Shown here: positions 42,266 through 54,005 of the stretch, in pieces
Layout of the letters: every line of letters starts with the position of its first letter
Position numbering within the stretch: position 1 is the stretch's first letter
Translations under genes and position numbers: made by a program
Origin: Thereva unica
Lineage: Eukaryota > Arthropoda > Insecta > Diptera > Therevidae
NCBI GenBank assembly: GCA_949987705.1
Contig: OX465282.1
Coordinates: 96,646,070-96,710,069, forward strand
Direction of reading: 5' to 3'
DNA length: 64,000 nucleotides
Notes under the pieces: model-generated
Database searches by the model: none
What the model saw: the letters and a program-made list of their open reading frames with translations, nothing else
What the model was told of the DNA's origin: nothing

Positions 42266-42725
42266 TGCAAAATCACTTGGGTCATACCCAAAATGGCTAC
42301 AAAATCAAAAGCCGCCAAAATGGAAACCTTGATTACATATGAGATGGGCACCCGAATTTGGGTTATTGGTGGTCTATCTCACCATTATACCAAATCCCAT
42401 CCTCTGCAATATCACTTTGTTCAACTGGACCGAACCGACATTTTCAAAAATTCCCAAAATTCAAACCTAACCTCCAAACGAGATGGCAATCGGAATATGA
42501 GGTGGGAGCAACCCAATTTACCTATATACCAAGTCCCATCCTCTGCAATATCACTTTTTTCATGGTCAAAAAATCTACAAGTTCAAAAGGTCATAAAATT
42601 AAAACTTAAGTAGACTCGAATTGGCGATTGGTCTTAATCAGTTGTGCTTTAAGTAATCTAACATACATCAAAGGCCCATCCTCTGCAAAATCACTTTGCA
42701 AATCTGTCACTAGCTCTTGGACTAT
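42266..42725 (+). repeat. Right 460 bp arm: 139 bp tandem units (inverted)
   Basis: The landmark reverse complements fall at 42274, 42413, 42552 and 42692 (spacing 139, 139, 140), mirroring 37712-38171. Confidence 0.9.
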
Positions 42726-45231
42726 CAAAGAATTTCCATATTACATAAATATGAGAAAGTATTTTCATCTTTCCATTCTTAAATTTTATGTAATCTTTGT
42801 GTATTTTTTCTGCAACATATTCTGAAAGCTCAACACTTTCGAATGTATCTGCTTAGTCCTAAAAATAACTACAGAAACATGTTCGAAAAAAAAAACACAA
42901 CACAAATCTTTTCTGAAATGAAAAAAGAAAAAAAAAAACCTAAATGAAAAGCTTCGAAAAACACGACAATCGCGAGATGGGTGCGTGTGCGAAGAATTTC
43001 ACTAATGGCCACTAAATCCTGGCGTTTTGGCCGAGCATATATGTAGGTGGGGAAAGGTGGCTCAATGACCAAACTTTATTTAACAAGAAGTCAATAATTT
43101 TTCCACAACAAAAAAATAAAAATAACCCAAACAGAAAAAAAAATTATAATAGCACTCGCAAAATATGGAAGAGATGGGCTATATGGCTACTTTTAAAATA
43201 ACACGTGGTTTGACTCAGCCCGAAATAAGTGCGTTCGAATAGCCTTGGCAGAGGCCGTGGTAGGAGCGTCGCTTGTGGTTTGTGTATTTTTGAATGGATA
43301 TTGTCCTGCCAGTTGTCTTGAACGAATGAAAAAATACAAGAATATAATAAATTTTCCGGTTTGCGGGCATGCGGCATATAATATTTATGCATACATTATA
43401 TACATATGTATTGATGTGTATGATGTTATCATTGAAGTGTGTGTGATATATCTAATAAAATTATTCCTTTATTCCTAGTCCTGTGAACGCATTTTGCCTG
43501 CTTTCGAAGCAATCAATTCTTCTTGAGCCACATCTGGCTTGATATTCTGCCGCAGGATTATTTATTCGCACCGAGTTTGTTTCAAAGTGTTTTCCCTTCT
43601 TAGGGCCAGGCACTCGGTAAGGTGTCGCGCAAGGATACGGATATGATTCATCTGCACAACAGGGTGTTTGTACGGCTCCTGCCGCCGACGCAAGAAGGCT
43701 AACGGAAATTGTCTTTATCATAAACGTGTGCAAAAATGGCACAAGCTTTAAAAGGAATCCCCTCTTTAAGAAAATTTCCCTAAATTGTCCCCGTTTCCTT
43801 CCTCTTCCATCATGAAGGATGATGATACAATGTGACAGGTTATTTGTCCGGAAGTGCCCCTATATTTCATGGATGCTGAACGGATGCATAAACAGAGATT
43901 GCTTTTAAAAACTCCAATATGTTTTTTTTTTCTGTCTCTTGCAATAAAACTGTAGCTTTTGGAATGCGTCCAAATAAAATAGAGAAAAAAATATTGAAAT
44001 AAAAAAGAAATGGGAAAACACATCCACTGCAGAGGCCTGCGTCCTACCATTTTATCTTGTGATCCTTACGGGAAAAAAAAACTTTCTATCCGAAAGTCTA
44101 TTGAACTCGAGATTTTTTGTGAAGTCTTTCTAAACGTGATATGAGAAAATGCTCTCTCGAAGTTTACGGTCAGCTTGAGAAAATGTTTAAAAATAAACAT
44201 TGTGTGTTACGTTTCCGTATTTTATTGTGATAAATAGAAACTTTCTGGCATGAGCATCCAAAAGTTTTCTATTATTTTCGACAACAGGCACCAACAAAAA
44301 ACAGCCCTTGGCTACATTTTATTTAAAGTCATGGGAAATTATTAACAGGTAATAAATAAACAAATTTCACAAATTTCTTCTGGCAACAATAACAACAAAA
44401 ACAACAAAAAACACAAGTTTGTTCCTTCGAGGTTATACATGTATGTGAATAGCACACGTTTCTCTCGTATAGAAAAAGAACCACTCACCTGTTAAGTGGG
44501 GTTCCTTTATTCTTCTTCATTTTATATATATTTTTTGTTGCTGTTGTTGTTGTTGTTGTTATTGTTGCAGGGCTTTTGTGTTTTACTTTCGAGCTTTTTC
44601 TTCCCTTTTTTATTGCCAGGGATGGGCCCTTGTCATATTCATGTGTGTGGATTTTTTAGTAGTACAAAATGAGAATGTACCGGCGTCATGTTATGTAAAT
44701 ATTCGCTTGGTTGATTCCTTTTTAAGACATGACAATTGACTTATTTTAACGTGTAAGCTGGGGGTAGACACACTTTCAAAAAGATAGAGCTTATAATTTG
44801 CGGGTTGAAAAGCGTAAAATGTCTTAATTGCATTTCGAGCTAGTGACGAGGGGGATTTTTCTTAAGTAAGGATGTGGGTTAAAATTTTAAATTTGCCTTT
44901 GGGTGGGGATTTTATGTGTCTTGTGACGCTGGCTTTATTAGTTCTTAACTTGTTAATGGCTTAAATGGCATATATGCGTCATTTTATGTGTCATCGTCAT
45001 GTGTGCATCTTGATGAAATATAAATTTGAATTTACTACGCCATGTGGGCTGCATTTAATATGTTAAATAGACGACCTTCCGTTCAATCGCCTAAGGCTGA
45101 GATAAGTAACACTAAGCGCGGTTATCAACCGATCTCTCGAAATGGTATGATAATATCATTTACTACGATATCAAATCCAAAATACGACAATTGACACACA
45201 CAACACCGAAAAAAGAAAAGAAATTATATAC
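42726..45231. other. Mostly gene-free, low-repeat DNA; one weak reverse-strand frame
   Basis: No element ends were seen. A reverse-strand frame (43742-43461) from an internal Met reads MIKTISVSLLASAAGAV, a signal-peptide-like start, then a Cys/Pro-containing stretch (TPCCADESYPYPC, VPGPKKGKHF). The protein would be about 86 residues. It lacks recognisable homology and I do not call it a gene. A (GTT)n microsatellite lies at about 44537-44570. Confidence 0.35.
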
Positions 45232-45405
45232 TTAAGGCCCCCATAGACGGTCATCCAGATACAATATTTATACATAGGATGTACATCCAGATTTTCATCA
45301 AACCCATAAGCCCAATGTATTTTGATCGGCCGACCGGCCCACAATCGATAGTCTTGGTTGTTCATCCGCACTTCGATGTACATCCAATTTGACCGTGTAT
45401 GGTCA
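45232..45405. mobile_element. ~170 bp MITE, copy 2 (inverted relative to copy 1)
   Basis: TTAAGGCCCCCATAGACGGT at the left and ATGTACATCCAATTTGACCG then TGTATGG at the right. The core GATCGGCCGACCGGCCCAC matches the reverse complement of 17292-17456. Confidence 0.75.
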
Positions 45406-45499
45406 AATGGTAAAATGGTTTTACAGCGGGTGAATACTGACCGCTTGGTTTTTTAAGGGGGGTATGATGGCCGTAAAATTGTTCATGGGAGCACATAAG

Positions 45500-47305
45500 G
45501 CTTTCTTCTTATTATTCGATGTCTCTGCAGTCCATTGTCCTCCATCAGCTTCTTCCTCCAGACCCCTCCCTGTTCCGCAGCTAGTCTCCAGTTTTCAGTT
45601 GAGCAGTTTTGCTACATCGGCCTTATAATTGTCTTCCCACCTTGACCGTGGTTTGCCAACTAGTCTTTTGCCATCTGGTAGTTACAGGGCTTTTTTGGTA
45701 TCCTTGAGTCATCCATTCATTTGACATGGACGTAAACGCAGTGGCTTGGAATGTGTCGAAAGTTTACGCTTTTTGTATAAATCGTACAATTCGTGATTAT
45801 AGCGCATTCTCCATGCATTGTCTTCATTGATTGGGCCACATATCCTTTCTAGAATCTTCTTCTCAAATATATCCATCTTCTACGCGGATTTTTGAGGGAT
45901 AGCCATGCTTCACATCCATACGTACCTACTGTACATATGATGGTTTTGTAGATTCTTATATTGTTTTTTCTGTGGATATCTCTGAATTTCATTACGAGCA
46001 GTAGTGAGAAGTATGTTCTGTTTGCGGCGTTTATTCTTCTTTGCACGTATATCGTTTCAATGTTGTCTTCGCTAACTGTGGACCCCAGGTAGTTAAATTG
46101 GTTTACCCGTTCGAAGTTCTACTTCCCCAGGTGGTGGTGTGGTTTTTTCTTCTTCTTTCCACCCTTGACTGAATAAGAATCTTATGCTGGTCTGCATTTA
46201 TTTTGCAACCCTATATTTTTGGCTTCATCTTCTAATTCTGCGAATATTTCTCTAAGGGATGACAGTGATTTGGCAAGGCAGTTTATGTCGTCGGCGTATC
46301 CTGCCAATTGTTTTGATTTGTTAAGTAGGGTTGCGTTCGCATCAATATTTACTTTGCGAACTCTTTCTCTAGGCAGAGATTAAATAGCATGGGTTGGCAG
46401 CCCATCGCCCTGCTTTAAGCCTTACTTGACTGGGAAGTACTCCGTCAGTTCTCCTTGCATTCTGACTGCACACATTGTGTTTTCGTTGTTATTTTTGTTA
46501 ATTTTACTATCTTTAGCGGGATGCATTGTCGCATACATTTGCCCCCTGTCGATGCTTCTCAGGCTTGTTTAAAGTCGATGAAGAGTTGATACACGTCGAT
46601 GTTGTGTCCCCAGCATTTTCGGAGGATTTGCCTCATTGAAAAAGTTGAACCATTGTTGATCTATTTCTTCTGAATCGAGCTTTGTATTCACTTATTGCGG
46701 CTTCTGCATAAGGTTCCAGTCTGGTCTTAATTATATTGGTCATTATTTTATATACTGTGCTCAGGGCCGGATTTATATATTGCGGGGCCCCAAGCACAAC
46801 CTCGTGATGGGGCCCCCCAACAATGACTACCGTAGTTACGTTTAGTTTTACATTTATTGTTTTGGTCGCAAAACTATGACGGTTGTATATTTGATTCGCA
46901 AAAGAATATTATGAAAACATTATGGCCAAATAATTTGTTTACTTCCCTTTTATCTAATGGCGAACCAAACAAAATATAAGAGGCGCGAGGCCCTCTGAGG
47001 GTAGGGGCCTCAAGCAATTGCTTATTTTGCTTGTTGGTAAATCCGGCACTGTAGTGCTTAAAAGAGATATGCCTCTATAGTTTCCACAGTTGACTTTATC
47101 TCCTTTCTTGTGTATTGGGCAGATAATACTTTGCTCCTAATCTTCAGGCATTTTTTTCGTTCTTCCATATGCAGCATAGTAATTCATGTATAGCTGGTGA
47201 AAGCGATTTGTCTCCTTAATTGATCAACTTTGCTGGGATGTTATCAATTCCTGGAGATTTGTTGTTCCTTAAGGATTGTATGTAGAGTTGAGCCGGACTT
47301 ACACG
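45500..47305 (-). pseudogene. RTE-clade LINE reverse transcriptase relic
   Basis: Reverse-strand blocks, in order: SLRNNKSPGIDNIPAKLI (about 47290), IICPIHKKGDKVNCGNYRGI (about 47110), an interruption by a small hAT (46762-47051), TVYKIMTNIIKTRLEP, FRRNRSTMVQLF, then CWGHNIDVYQLFIDFKQA. Next is GLKQGDGLP, the catalytic GYADDI near 46300, the YKTIICTVGTYGCEAW block at about 45925, and GKRLVGKPRSRWEDN near 45650 close to the C-terminus. These are the standard RTE reverse-transcriptase blocks. Many frameshifts and stops show it is dead. The endonuclease is absent (5' truncation near 47305). Confidence 0.85.
46762..47051. mobile_element. 290 bp hAT-like MITE inside the RTE relic
   Basis: The ends are CAGGGCCGGATTTA and TAAATCCGGCACTG (one mismatch in 14). 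The flanks ACTGTGCT and TAGTGCTT share only GTGCT, so the duplication is decayed. RTE coding is continuous when the element is removed (SLLST, then VYKIM). Confidence 0.8.
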
Positions 47306-47343
47306 AGTCAGTACATTTGTCCCTTACACGATGGTAAATTGTA

Positions 47344-47580
47344 CTACGGAACTTTTTTATTCTTCTTTAACGGCTCTACAACCGGGATCCGGTCCTGGAT
47401 TCTCACATTCTGTTCTCTCCACCGGTACCGATTCTGAGCCGTTGTCATCCAGTTTGGCATCCCTAAGCTCTGAGCGTTCTGGTCTACGCCATCCTTCCAG
47501 CGAAGGTTGGGTCTCCCTCGCTGTCGCACCCCATAGGTCAGTCAGTCATCAGCGGAATAGGGGGAATAACATGTAGCATA
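47344..47580 (-). pseudogene. C-terminal tail of a second RTE element
   Basis: The reverse strand reads RQRGRPNLRWKDGVDQNAQS, then GMPNWMTTAQNRYRW, followed by a GCCGTTAAAGAAGAATAA tail. The RGRP--RW-D-V...LG---W...AQ-R--W pattern is the hallmark C-terminus of RTE-type ORFs. It is separate from the preceding relic, which has its own tail at 45.5 kb. Confidence 0.8.
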
Positions 47581-49078
47581 ACATGCACGTGCCGCAACTA
47601 TTTCGGAGTGATGAAAGTGCGATCATAACCTCCTAGCGTTGGCCACTGGTAACTAGGCTAATATGATCGGACTAGTCCCTTCCAAGTAAGGTTGGCGTCA
47701 GGCTAATAACCTCAACCGTAAAAAAACAATTATTACGGAACGAGCAACATGCCTCGTATACTTGAACCTTTTTATTAGCTTTTTAAATTTAGGGTATCAA
47801 GAGTCTAATTAATTGTTTTCAATTACTTGATGCGAGTCAGTTATGTTTTTTGTACAAAGCCTTTTGCACTCAAGTAATATGAGAGTAGGGGAACGATTTC
47901 CCTACACCTACATACTTGTGTAATGCATATTATAATCAACCTTATAAAAAAATCTTCATTGGTGTTTTTTTGTGCATTTGCTCGTTTTACAATAGCACCT
48001 CGCCTCATTTGAAGTATGACATTGCACTGGCTTAAAAGAGATAGAGGCATCTCTTACAAACTCATTTTAAAATCCCGTCTTACCCAACACCAATCGTATG
48101 GCACTTTGTACTTCTTCCAGAGTGGGTACATTTGTTTCTCTGGTGTCATCGTTATGCTGAAGAGCAACTTATGCAGAAAGAGCAACTTGATATTTTAGCC
48201 ATACGTCCATTTTTGAGCAAAACTCCCTTCCTACAGGATACCTGCATCAAAAATTACAAAAATTAATTTGGTAATAGTTTTCGATAATTACTGGTAATTT
48301 TAAAAACAAAATATCAAATTACATAAAGAAATATCACTAAAGGCCACAAAGCAATGCTATTTTAGTTGCAATCGACATTGAAAGTACTTTGAAAGCATCC
48401 TAAGAATGTCAACTAAATCCTGAAATTGACTTTCAATCTAATTATCCAAAGGTTCAAATACTAAAAAAGTTTACTCCATAGAATAATGGTGTTCTCGAAT
48501 CAACTTAAATGCCCCTCTTACAACACAAGGATAACTTATGCTCCAATCCAATAGTTTTAATGAAATTTGTTTAAGAAGTAATTTCAGTTTTATCGATAAG
48601 TTGCTATAAGACAGTGAATTTTAATGACTTGAACATTTAATACTCAAAAACTTGCAACTAAGGAAATGAGAAATAAGTGCTTTAAAAGACATCAGACATC
48701 ATTGTTATAAATTAGGGTTGTCTTTCGTGTTATCATTTGTTGCAAGGTAGTCTCAGTGGCGACATAGAACGTAAAACTTTATGCTTAAAAAAATTAGAAA
48801 ATATATTAAATAGTTGCCCTGAAAGCTTAACCAATTAAGGACTGAAAACGTAACCAGCTTCAAAAATGGTCTCCGACTACCAATGGGACAAAAATTAAAA
48901 TGAATTTAAGTCACGTAATATGCAAACTAGCCACGTTTCAGCGTACAAGTTTCTTTACAAAAAAATCCAATTTATTCAAAATCAAATCTTTTTTCGTCCT
49001 GCGTTTTGTATAAATTTACATAAATAGAATATACATAGATATAAATTTAACATGGATTTTTCTAAATTTATTTTCCAG
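47581..49078. other. No gene recognised; presumably 5' intron or upstream DNA of the host gene
   Basis: AT-rich, no repeat hallmarks seen. The last bases (TCTAAATTTATTTTCCAG) form a polypyrimidine tract and splice acceptor for exon A, so at least one untranslated exon must lie upstream, here or beyond. Confidence 0.45.
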
Positions 49079-49513
49079 ATGACATAATATGGGTTGCATG
49101 TGTGAAAATCCGCATGCGAAACACAAGCCACGTAAAAAATTACTTTTAAATAGTCAAGCAGCTAGAAATAAATTAAAAACGTATGAAAACGTATACCGGG
49201 ATCAAGGTATAGACGATGCCCGGCATAATGGTTTTAATAGGGCAACAGGAACAGCAACAACAACACCAACAACAGCAACAGCAACACCATCATCATCAAC
49301 ATCGAATCGCATCAATGCAGACCACCTGGACGAAGTTGGCCATTTAATATTATCAAAATTAGTTCAATTAAGCAATAATATAAGTAATAAGACATACGTA
49401 ACGAATAGTAGTCATTATCTAGTTCGTCATTCGTTAAGCTTATATGCAGCATCGAGTGTGATTTTAGCGCTATGTTATCTAACTTCAGCTGCCGCGAAGG
49501 AAATCAATCCAAT
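49079..49513 (+). CDS. Host gene, first coding exon (exon A)
   Basis: The acceptor TTTATTTTCCAG ends at 49078 and a strong donor GTAAGT starts at 49514. Coding starts at ATG 49089 and leaves phase 2 (two bases, AT). The product begins MGCMCENPHAKHKPRKKLL, where MGC could be N-myristoylated or palmitoylated. A basic stretch and a Thr/Ala/Ser-rich low-complexity region (residues 52-72) encoded by ACA/CAA-type repeats follow. Then come NIS, NKT and NSS sequons (97-108) and one hydrophobic segment (117-135, LSLYAASSVILALCYLTSAA) before KEINP. This fits an internal signal anchor or a late signal peptide of a secreted or membrane protein. The next exon is 57803-57916 in matching phase. I do not recognise the gene. 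A three-codon upstream frame (ATG ACA TAA, 49079-49087) ends one base before the start codon. Confidence 0.75.
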
Positions 49514-50099
49514 GTAAGTCTATCTGTTCTTTATTTTGTTACACTAATAATAATCTACATTTTTTTTTTCATTTGTAGACAATTTGTTTTTTTTTTTTTT
49601 CTTTTTAATTAGAAATATTTTTTAGATGTTGTAGATTTTTATTTTGTAGTTAATAACGTAAATTATTTCTTCAAGGTCCCTACATGAACTTCTTTAGTAA
49701 TTTAACTATTATGGACTTTTCAACTCACATATAAAATTAAATATTCGTAACTAAGTATATTCATATTAATTTAACAGTCTTTTGCAAATATACTTAACAA
49801 TCTACATAATTTCATAGCCCACAAGCCCACCTTTTCCCTAAGCACCTTTATTGATCTCAATTGTTTCATTTCATCTGGCACAAATGAAGTCCGCTATGAA
49901 ATATCGATTTCATTCCTTTACTACTATTTACATTTACAAGATGTTTATGTGCTTGTCTAGTAAGATAATTGTGCACATCTGTATTTTTGTTAACCAGACA
50001 TTCTAAATATTCTGGGAGAAATTTATTCTCTAATCTGTAGTTAAATGTTAGTACATACCTTTTGATTTCACTATCTATTGTTAGATATCCTAACTCTTT

Positions 50100-50352
50100 C
50101 AACATACTCGGTAGCCTAGGGACCATACCAGAGGTCCCGGATTCGAATCCCGGCCAGCCCCACGGTCCTTCGCCTTTTCCACTTTCCCACCTACATAACT
50201 TTTCTTCTTTCTTCTTTCCTCTTTACATTCCAGATTCCTCCTGTCATAGCCTTCCTGTCTGTGAAAATTATGTTCGGCTGTCCCCTTCTGCTGATGAATC
50301 TGCGTAAACATTGTATAAATGCGTCGTAGATAAGAAAGAGACTAATTCTAAA
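50100..50352 (+). repeat. tRNA-derived SINE, copy 1
   Basis: A tRNA-like head (CTCGGTAGCCTAGGGACCAT, then GGATTCGAATCCCGGCCAGC) carries an RNA polymerase III B box (GATTCGAATCC, 50140-50150) and a degenerate A box. A pyrimidine-rich body follows (TTCGCCTTTTCCACTTTCCC, ACATTCCAGATTCCTCCTGT). It matches the reverse-strand copy at 56340-56522 over about 150 bases. It does not fold as a full tRNA gene. Confidence 0.8.
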
Positions 50353-50371
50353 TGTACAGCTCTGTAAACGG

Positions 50372-51405
50372 CGCGGGTCAATTCTTTCACCCGCACTTTT
50401 TCTAATCTTCATTAATGATCTGCTCTCAATCCCCTCCAACCCACCTCACTGCTTTGCTGATGACGGTACTTTATATCTATCTTACTCCTTCGACAATATA
50501 AGACAAGCACATGCCAGACCTTGACTTTACCACCGTCAACTGATGTCCACTTCGAACAACCGGGATATCGAATCGATTCTTCATTGGGGCGAAATGAACC
50601 GCGTCGAATTCAATGCCACGGAAACGAAGTACTGTCTGATCTCCAACAAAAATTGTACCGACCTTCCTCCTATCTCAGTGGATAAAGAGAATCTAACGGC
50701 TGACTCAACACTCAGCATGCTAGGGGTAACTTTAACGGAGCATCTGCGATGGAATGATCACATATGCCAAATCGCCAAACAAGCCTCCCAATCAATGTCT
50801 TGGATTTCTCAAGAAATGCAAGTTCCTCCTCCAGCCAGCCGCCTTGACTACAATCTACAAATCCTACATTCGGCCGCGCCTTGAATACAATTCTTATATC
50901 TGGGCAGGCGCCCCAAAAACCACCTTGGCTTGTCTCGACAAGGTGCAAAATCGCGCCCTCAAATTCATTGGTGATGGCCCCTTTCGCGCCTCCATAGACA
51001 CCTTAAGCCACCGTAGGAATGTAGCAGCCTTCACCGTACCTTATCGTTATTACCATGGCGACTGTTCCACTGAAATTCAGGACCTCCTGCCTGCACGGCA
51101 ATATTTTTCGCGCAACACAAGACTTGCCCGCTCGGCAATTGTTCGCGCACAATACGGTATAGAAGTTCGTTTAGGAATAGAACAACTCGACTGCGGAATA
51201 ATCTCCCGCAGTCAGTATTTCCGAACTCGTACAACAACTTAGAGCTCAAACGTGAGTTTCATCGTTATTTTCTTCTACACCCTCCAGATCCTCCCTAACC
51301 TTTCCTATTCTCCTCTATTCTTCAAACCAAGCTTACTACTAGACATTGCACCATGAACTGAACGACATGACGGACTGGTAGTATAAAGTTTCATATAAAA
51401 AAAAA
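50372..51405 (+). pseudogene. LINE copy, RT palm to 3' end
   Basis: It starts inside the VPQGS motif region of the main LINE family and runs to the A-rich 3' end. The catalytic FADD is intact near 50453 (GCTTTGCTGATGACGG). Downstream blocks are EFNATETKYCLIS, LRWNDHICQIAKQ, YKSYIRPRLEYNSYIWAGAP, ACLDKVQNRALKFIGD, HRRNVAAF, and the 3' UTR with CTAGACATTGCACCATGAAC and GACGGACTGGTAGTATAAAG. At least three frameshifts occur. It lacks the endonuclease and fingers. Confidence 0.85.
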
Positions 51406-53884
51406 TCCTGTTTTTTTACATTTCCCACAGTTCTCATCTTGGTTTGTCATATTCTTCGAAGGTTATGTTACCTCCTTGCTTACCCACTTTAGTTCCTTTT
51501 TGCTTATTTCACTTGTTAATTAAAAAACAGTTACAACTTTTAATAAAGTTTTAAACTAACTTAAAATACATAAAATTCATAGCTGTCAAAAACTTTGATA
51601 TATCCACGCACTCTTCTTCTTTCAACAACAAAAATCGTTCATATCCTTCAACACCCAATAAAAAACGCAAATTTCATGCTCGTCCATTTGCTACCAAATT
51701 GCCCTGAACGATTTAAGCCTTTTCACGCCATGTGTGAACATAAAATAATAACATATATGAATATATGATCAACTTTAAGCATCAATTACTAAAGTCGGCT
51801 TAATTGATGTTCATATATGCCATTGATTAATCCTTTGCTGATGCTGAAACTGTCGTGTGTAGACAATGGAGGCTCCACCATTTTTCTTCCGTTCGCCGTT
51901 ATAAATTCGATACTTTATGCCTATATAGGCACTTTGTGCTCCTCTCCTGCTGTTGTTAGGATTCGCCATATTCATATCGAACGCTGTATACATTCTCGTT
52001 CGTTCGTTCGTTCATGTAACAAGACAAGTTGATTGAGATGGTATCAAACGATTGTAACATATGATGCTACTATGTTATGGGAACGTACACTTAAGCCGTT
52101 TTGCCTAAACAAATAAGAAGGGGAAATTCGGATATATTAATTTCTTTTTTTTTAGACAGGATACATATATTCATTGTCGTTCTAGCGAAAGAGCGTAAAC
52201 TCCACAATTGAAGGTTTGGGTGAAACTCGTTGAAACAGAGACACGCAACAAGGGTACTGCATAAAAAGATCTCCAAAGTAGCACCGTAACGATTTTTTGT
52301 CATCCTTGAAAATCTACCCTAATACTAACATACTTCGTGGGAGCCCCTAACTTTAGGGAACCATAAATTGTCGTGTATATTTTCTTTTTGCTTCGTATTT
52401 AGTGCTCTCGTGTAGAACGTAACCGACGACAACGACTATGGATTCGAATTTGTGTCACAACTTCCAACCCATGTCCCTTGCCTTGTTTATAAATGTGCAT
52501 TCTCACTCTTAAATATTTCGGATGGTAGATTTCACGTGTATAAATTATTAGAACGTACGCCAGACAATTACTATATGAAAATTTGCACTCTAGGTCAGAG
52601 TGTCAAACTAATTTTCTACGATGAATCGTCGCGCACAACATTTTTCTTAATACAGGGTGAGGAAGAAAAACGAACGATTTTGAGATGATACTTAATTATT
52701 CTAAGTGTTTCATTATTCTATAAATTTTTATCACCACTGGAAATATTTACAAATAATTCTTCTTCTTATGCTTCTTTAATGAGGACTTACCACCGCGAGT
52801 TCAAGTAAACCAGTATAAGGTCGGAGATCCTGGAAGCCTCGCTCTGCCCTTTTAATGGCTAATCCTGTCACTCATCTCTCAATTTACGAACTTGTAGTAA
52901 TAGTGCCCAGTAAGGTGGTTCAAGAATGGTGAGAATTCTGTCGCAAGACGACAGGGGCGCCGGAGCGCGTGGGGATGGAAGGAAAAGTGCACACGCACTT
53001 TCGCTTTAGGTGGGGAAATCCGCACCCTAAATATTTCATTTACACCTGAAAACCCAAAACGTTGGAGAGGGCTATCTCGATCGCTGACAACGAAGGAAAG
53101 GGCAATGGACCGTACACAAGCAAAGGTTTTCATACGAAAACTAAATATATTATATTAGAGCTATTATGACTTTATAACTGTATAGCCCAAACTTTTTAAA
53201 CCCCACCAAACTAACAAAAGGGGATTGCCTCAGGGGCGTTCCTAAAGAGGGATTTCATCGTAGGCTCCCCATGAACACCCCATGTACAAAATGTGGGGCA
53301 TACCGAAAGAGTTTCCTCAAAAACACAGCTCAACAAAACCAGCGATACTGAAGTGAGGTTTGCATTACCAGTTTTTCATAATAGCCCTAGTAGGCAAACC
53401 ATATTTGATATTAAATGGGACGATATCTGCCTTATGCATCGGAAAGCTTTTTAAAAGCTTCAAAGAAATACCTTTGCTTCATTGGCTGAACTGCGCAAGT
53501 TCGAACAAATTGGCGAACTGATATTCTCACCTCAGTTCAGTTCCCTACAATTTCCACATATTAAACTGAGGACAAACAAACCTCAGTTCGCCCAACTGGT
53601 ATCGAACTGAAGTTGAACGTAAAAGCTCGCTCAAAAGAGAGTAATCAATTGGAATAGTAGGATGCCATTCCAGGCTTTTGCATTTCTTACATCTGGCGAA
53701 AAAGCAACAACAATTTCAAGCACGAACTGAACAGTAACTGGACTTAAGCCGGTGAAGCCACTTATGTGGATTGAACTGAACATTATTGAATTGAGGTCGG
53801 TGTAGCCGGGGCATTAAGCTTTAGTTGAAATCATACAAAGATTTAGGTTTTGTTGCTGTATTGGTTCATATTTCCGGCAATTAT
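51406..53884. other. Intronic DNA without recognised features
   Basis: A (CGTT)n run lies at about 51994-52014. The segment 53470-53820 carries several GAACTGA/CTCAGTTC motifs in both orientations that may be the remains of a foldback repeat. No coding motif was seen. Confidence 0.35.
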
Positions 53885-54005
53885 GTTGGTGACCCTGAAG
53901 GGTATCATTTAGCCTACTCAATAGACCGGTTCTGGTTCGATTATAGAGATTAAGCAGCATTGGACGCAATTAGTACTCAGTTGGAAGCCGTATTTGTGAA
54001 ACGAC
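53885..54005 (+). pseudogene. 5S rRNA-derived sequence (pseudogene or 5S-type SINE)
   Basis: The segment reads GACCGGTTCTGGTTCGATTA, GAGATTAAGCAGCATTGGAC and GCAATTAGTACTCAGTTGGA. It follows the 5S rRNA order of arm C, box A (AAGCAGC-T-GG-C), and box C (TTAGTACT-AGTTGG). It ends near the expected 120 nt (GTGAAACGAC). The 5' third is more diverged. Substitutions in the promoter boxes suggest a pseudogene or a SINE3-type head. Confidence 0.8.

Larger units (their letters stand above)
37712..42725 (-). mobile_element. Putative large composite element with 460 bp inverted arms
   Basis: Arms 37712-38171 and 42266-42725 are each 460 bp and pair in reverse complement almost without gaps, beginning ATAG-CCAAGAGCTAGTGAC. 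Each arm is about 3.3 tandem units of 139-140 bp. Between the arms lie a reverse-strand TGCD-motif gene and later insertions (39202-40235, 40603-41372, an RTE tail at 38410-38626). Removing the two largest leaves about 3.2 kb. No convincing target duplication was found outside the arms, so it could also be two independent array insertions. Confidence 0.5.

Noticed and set aside
47331..47576. Ser-rich forward frame of 81 residues
   Set aside because: It is the antisense of the RTE C-terminal tail, which has the recognisable RGRP--RW pattern.
50100..50165. Functional tRNA gene
   Set aside because: A B box is present but the cloverleaf does not close and the A box is degenerate. A long shared body identifies it as a SINE.
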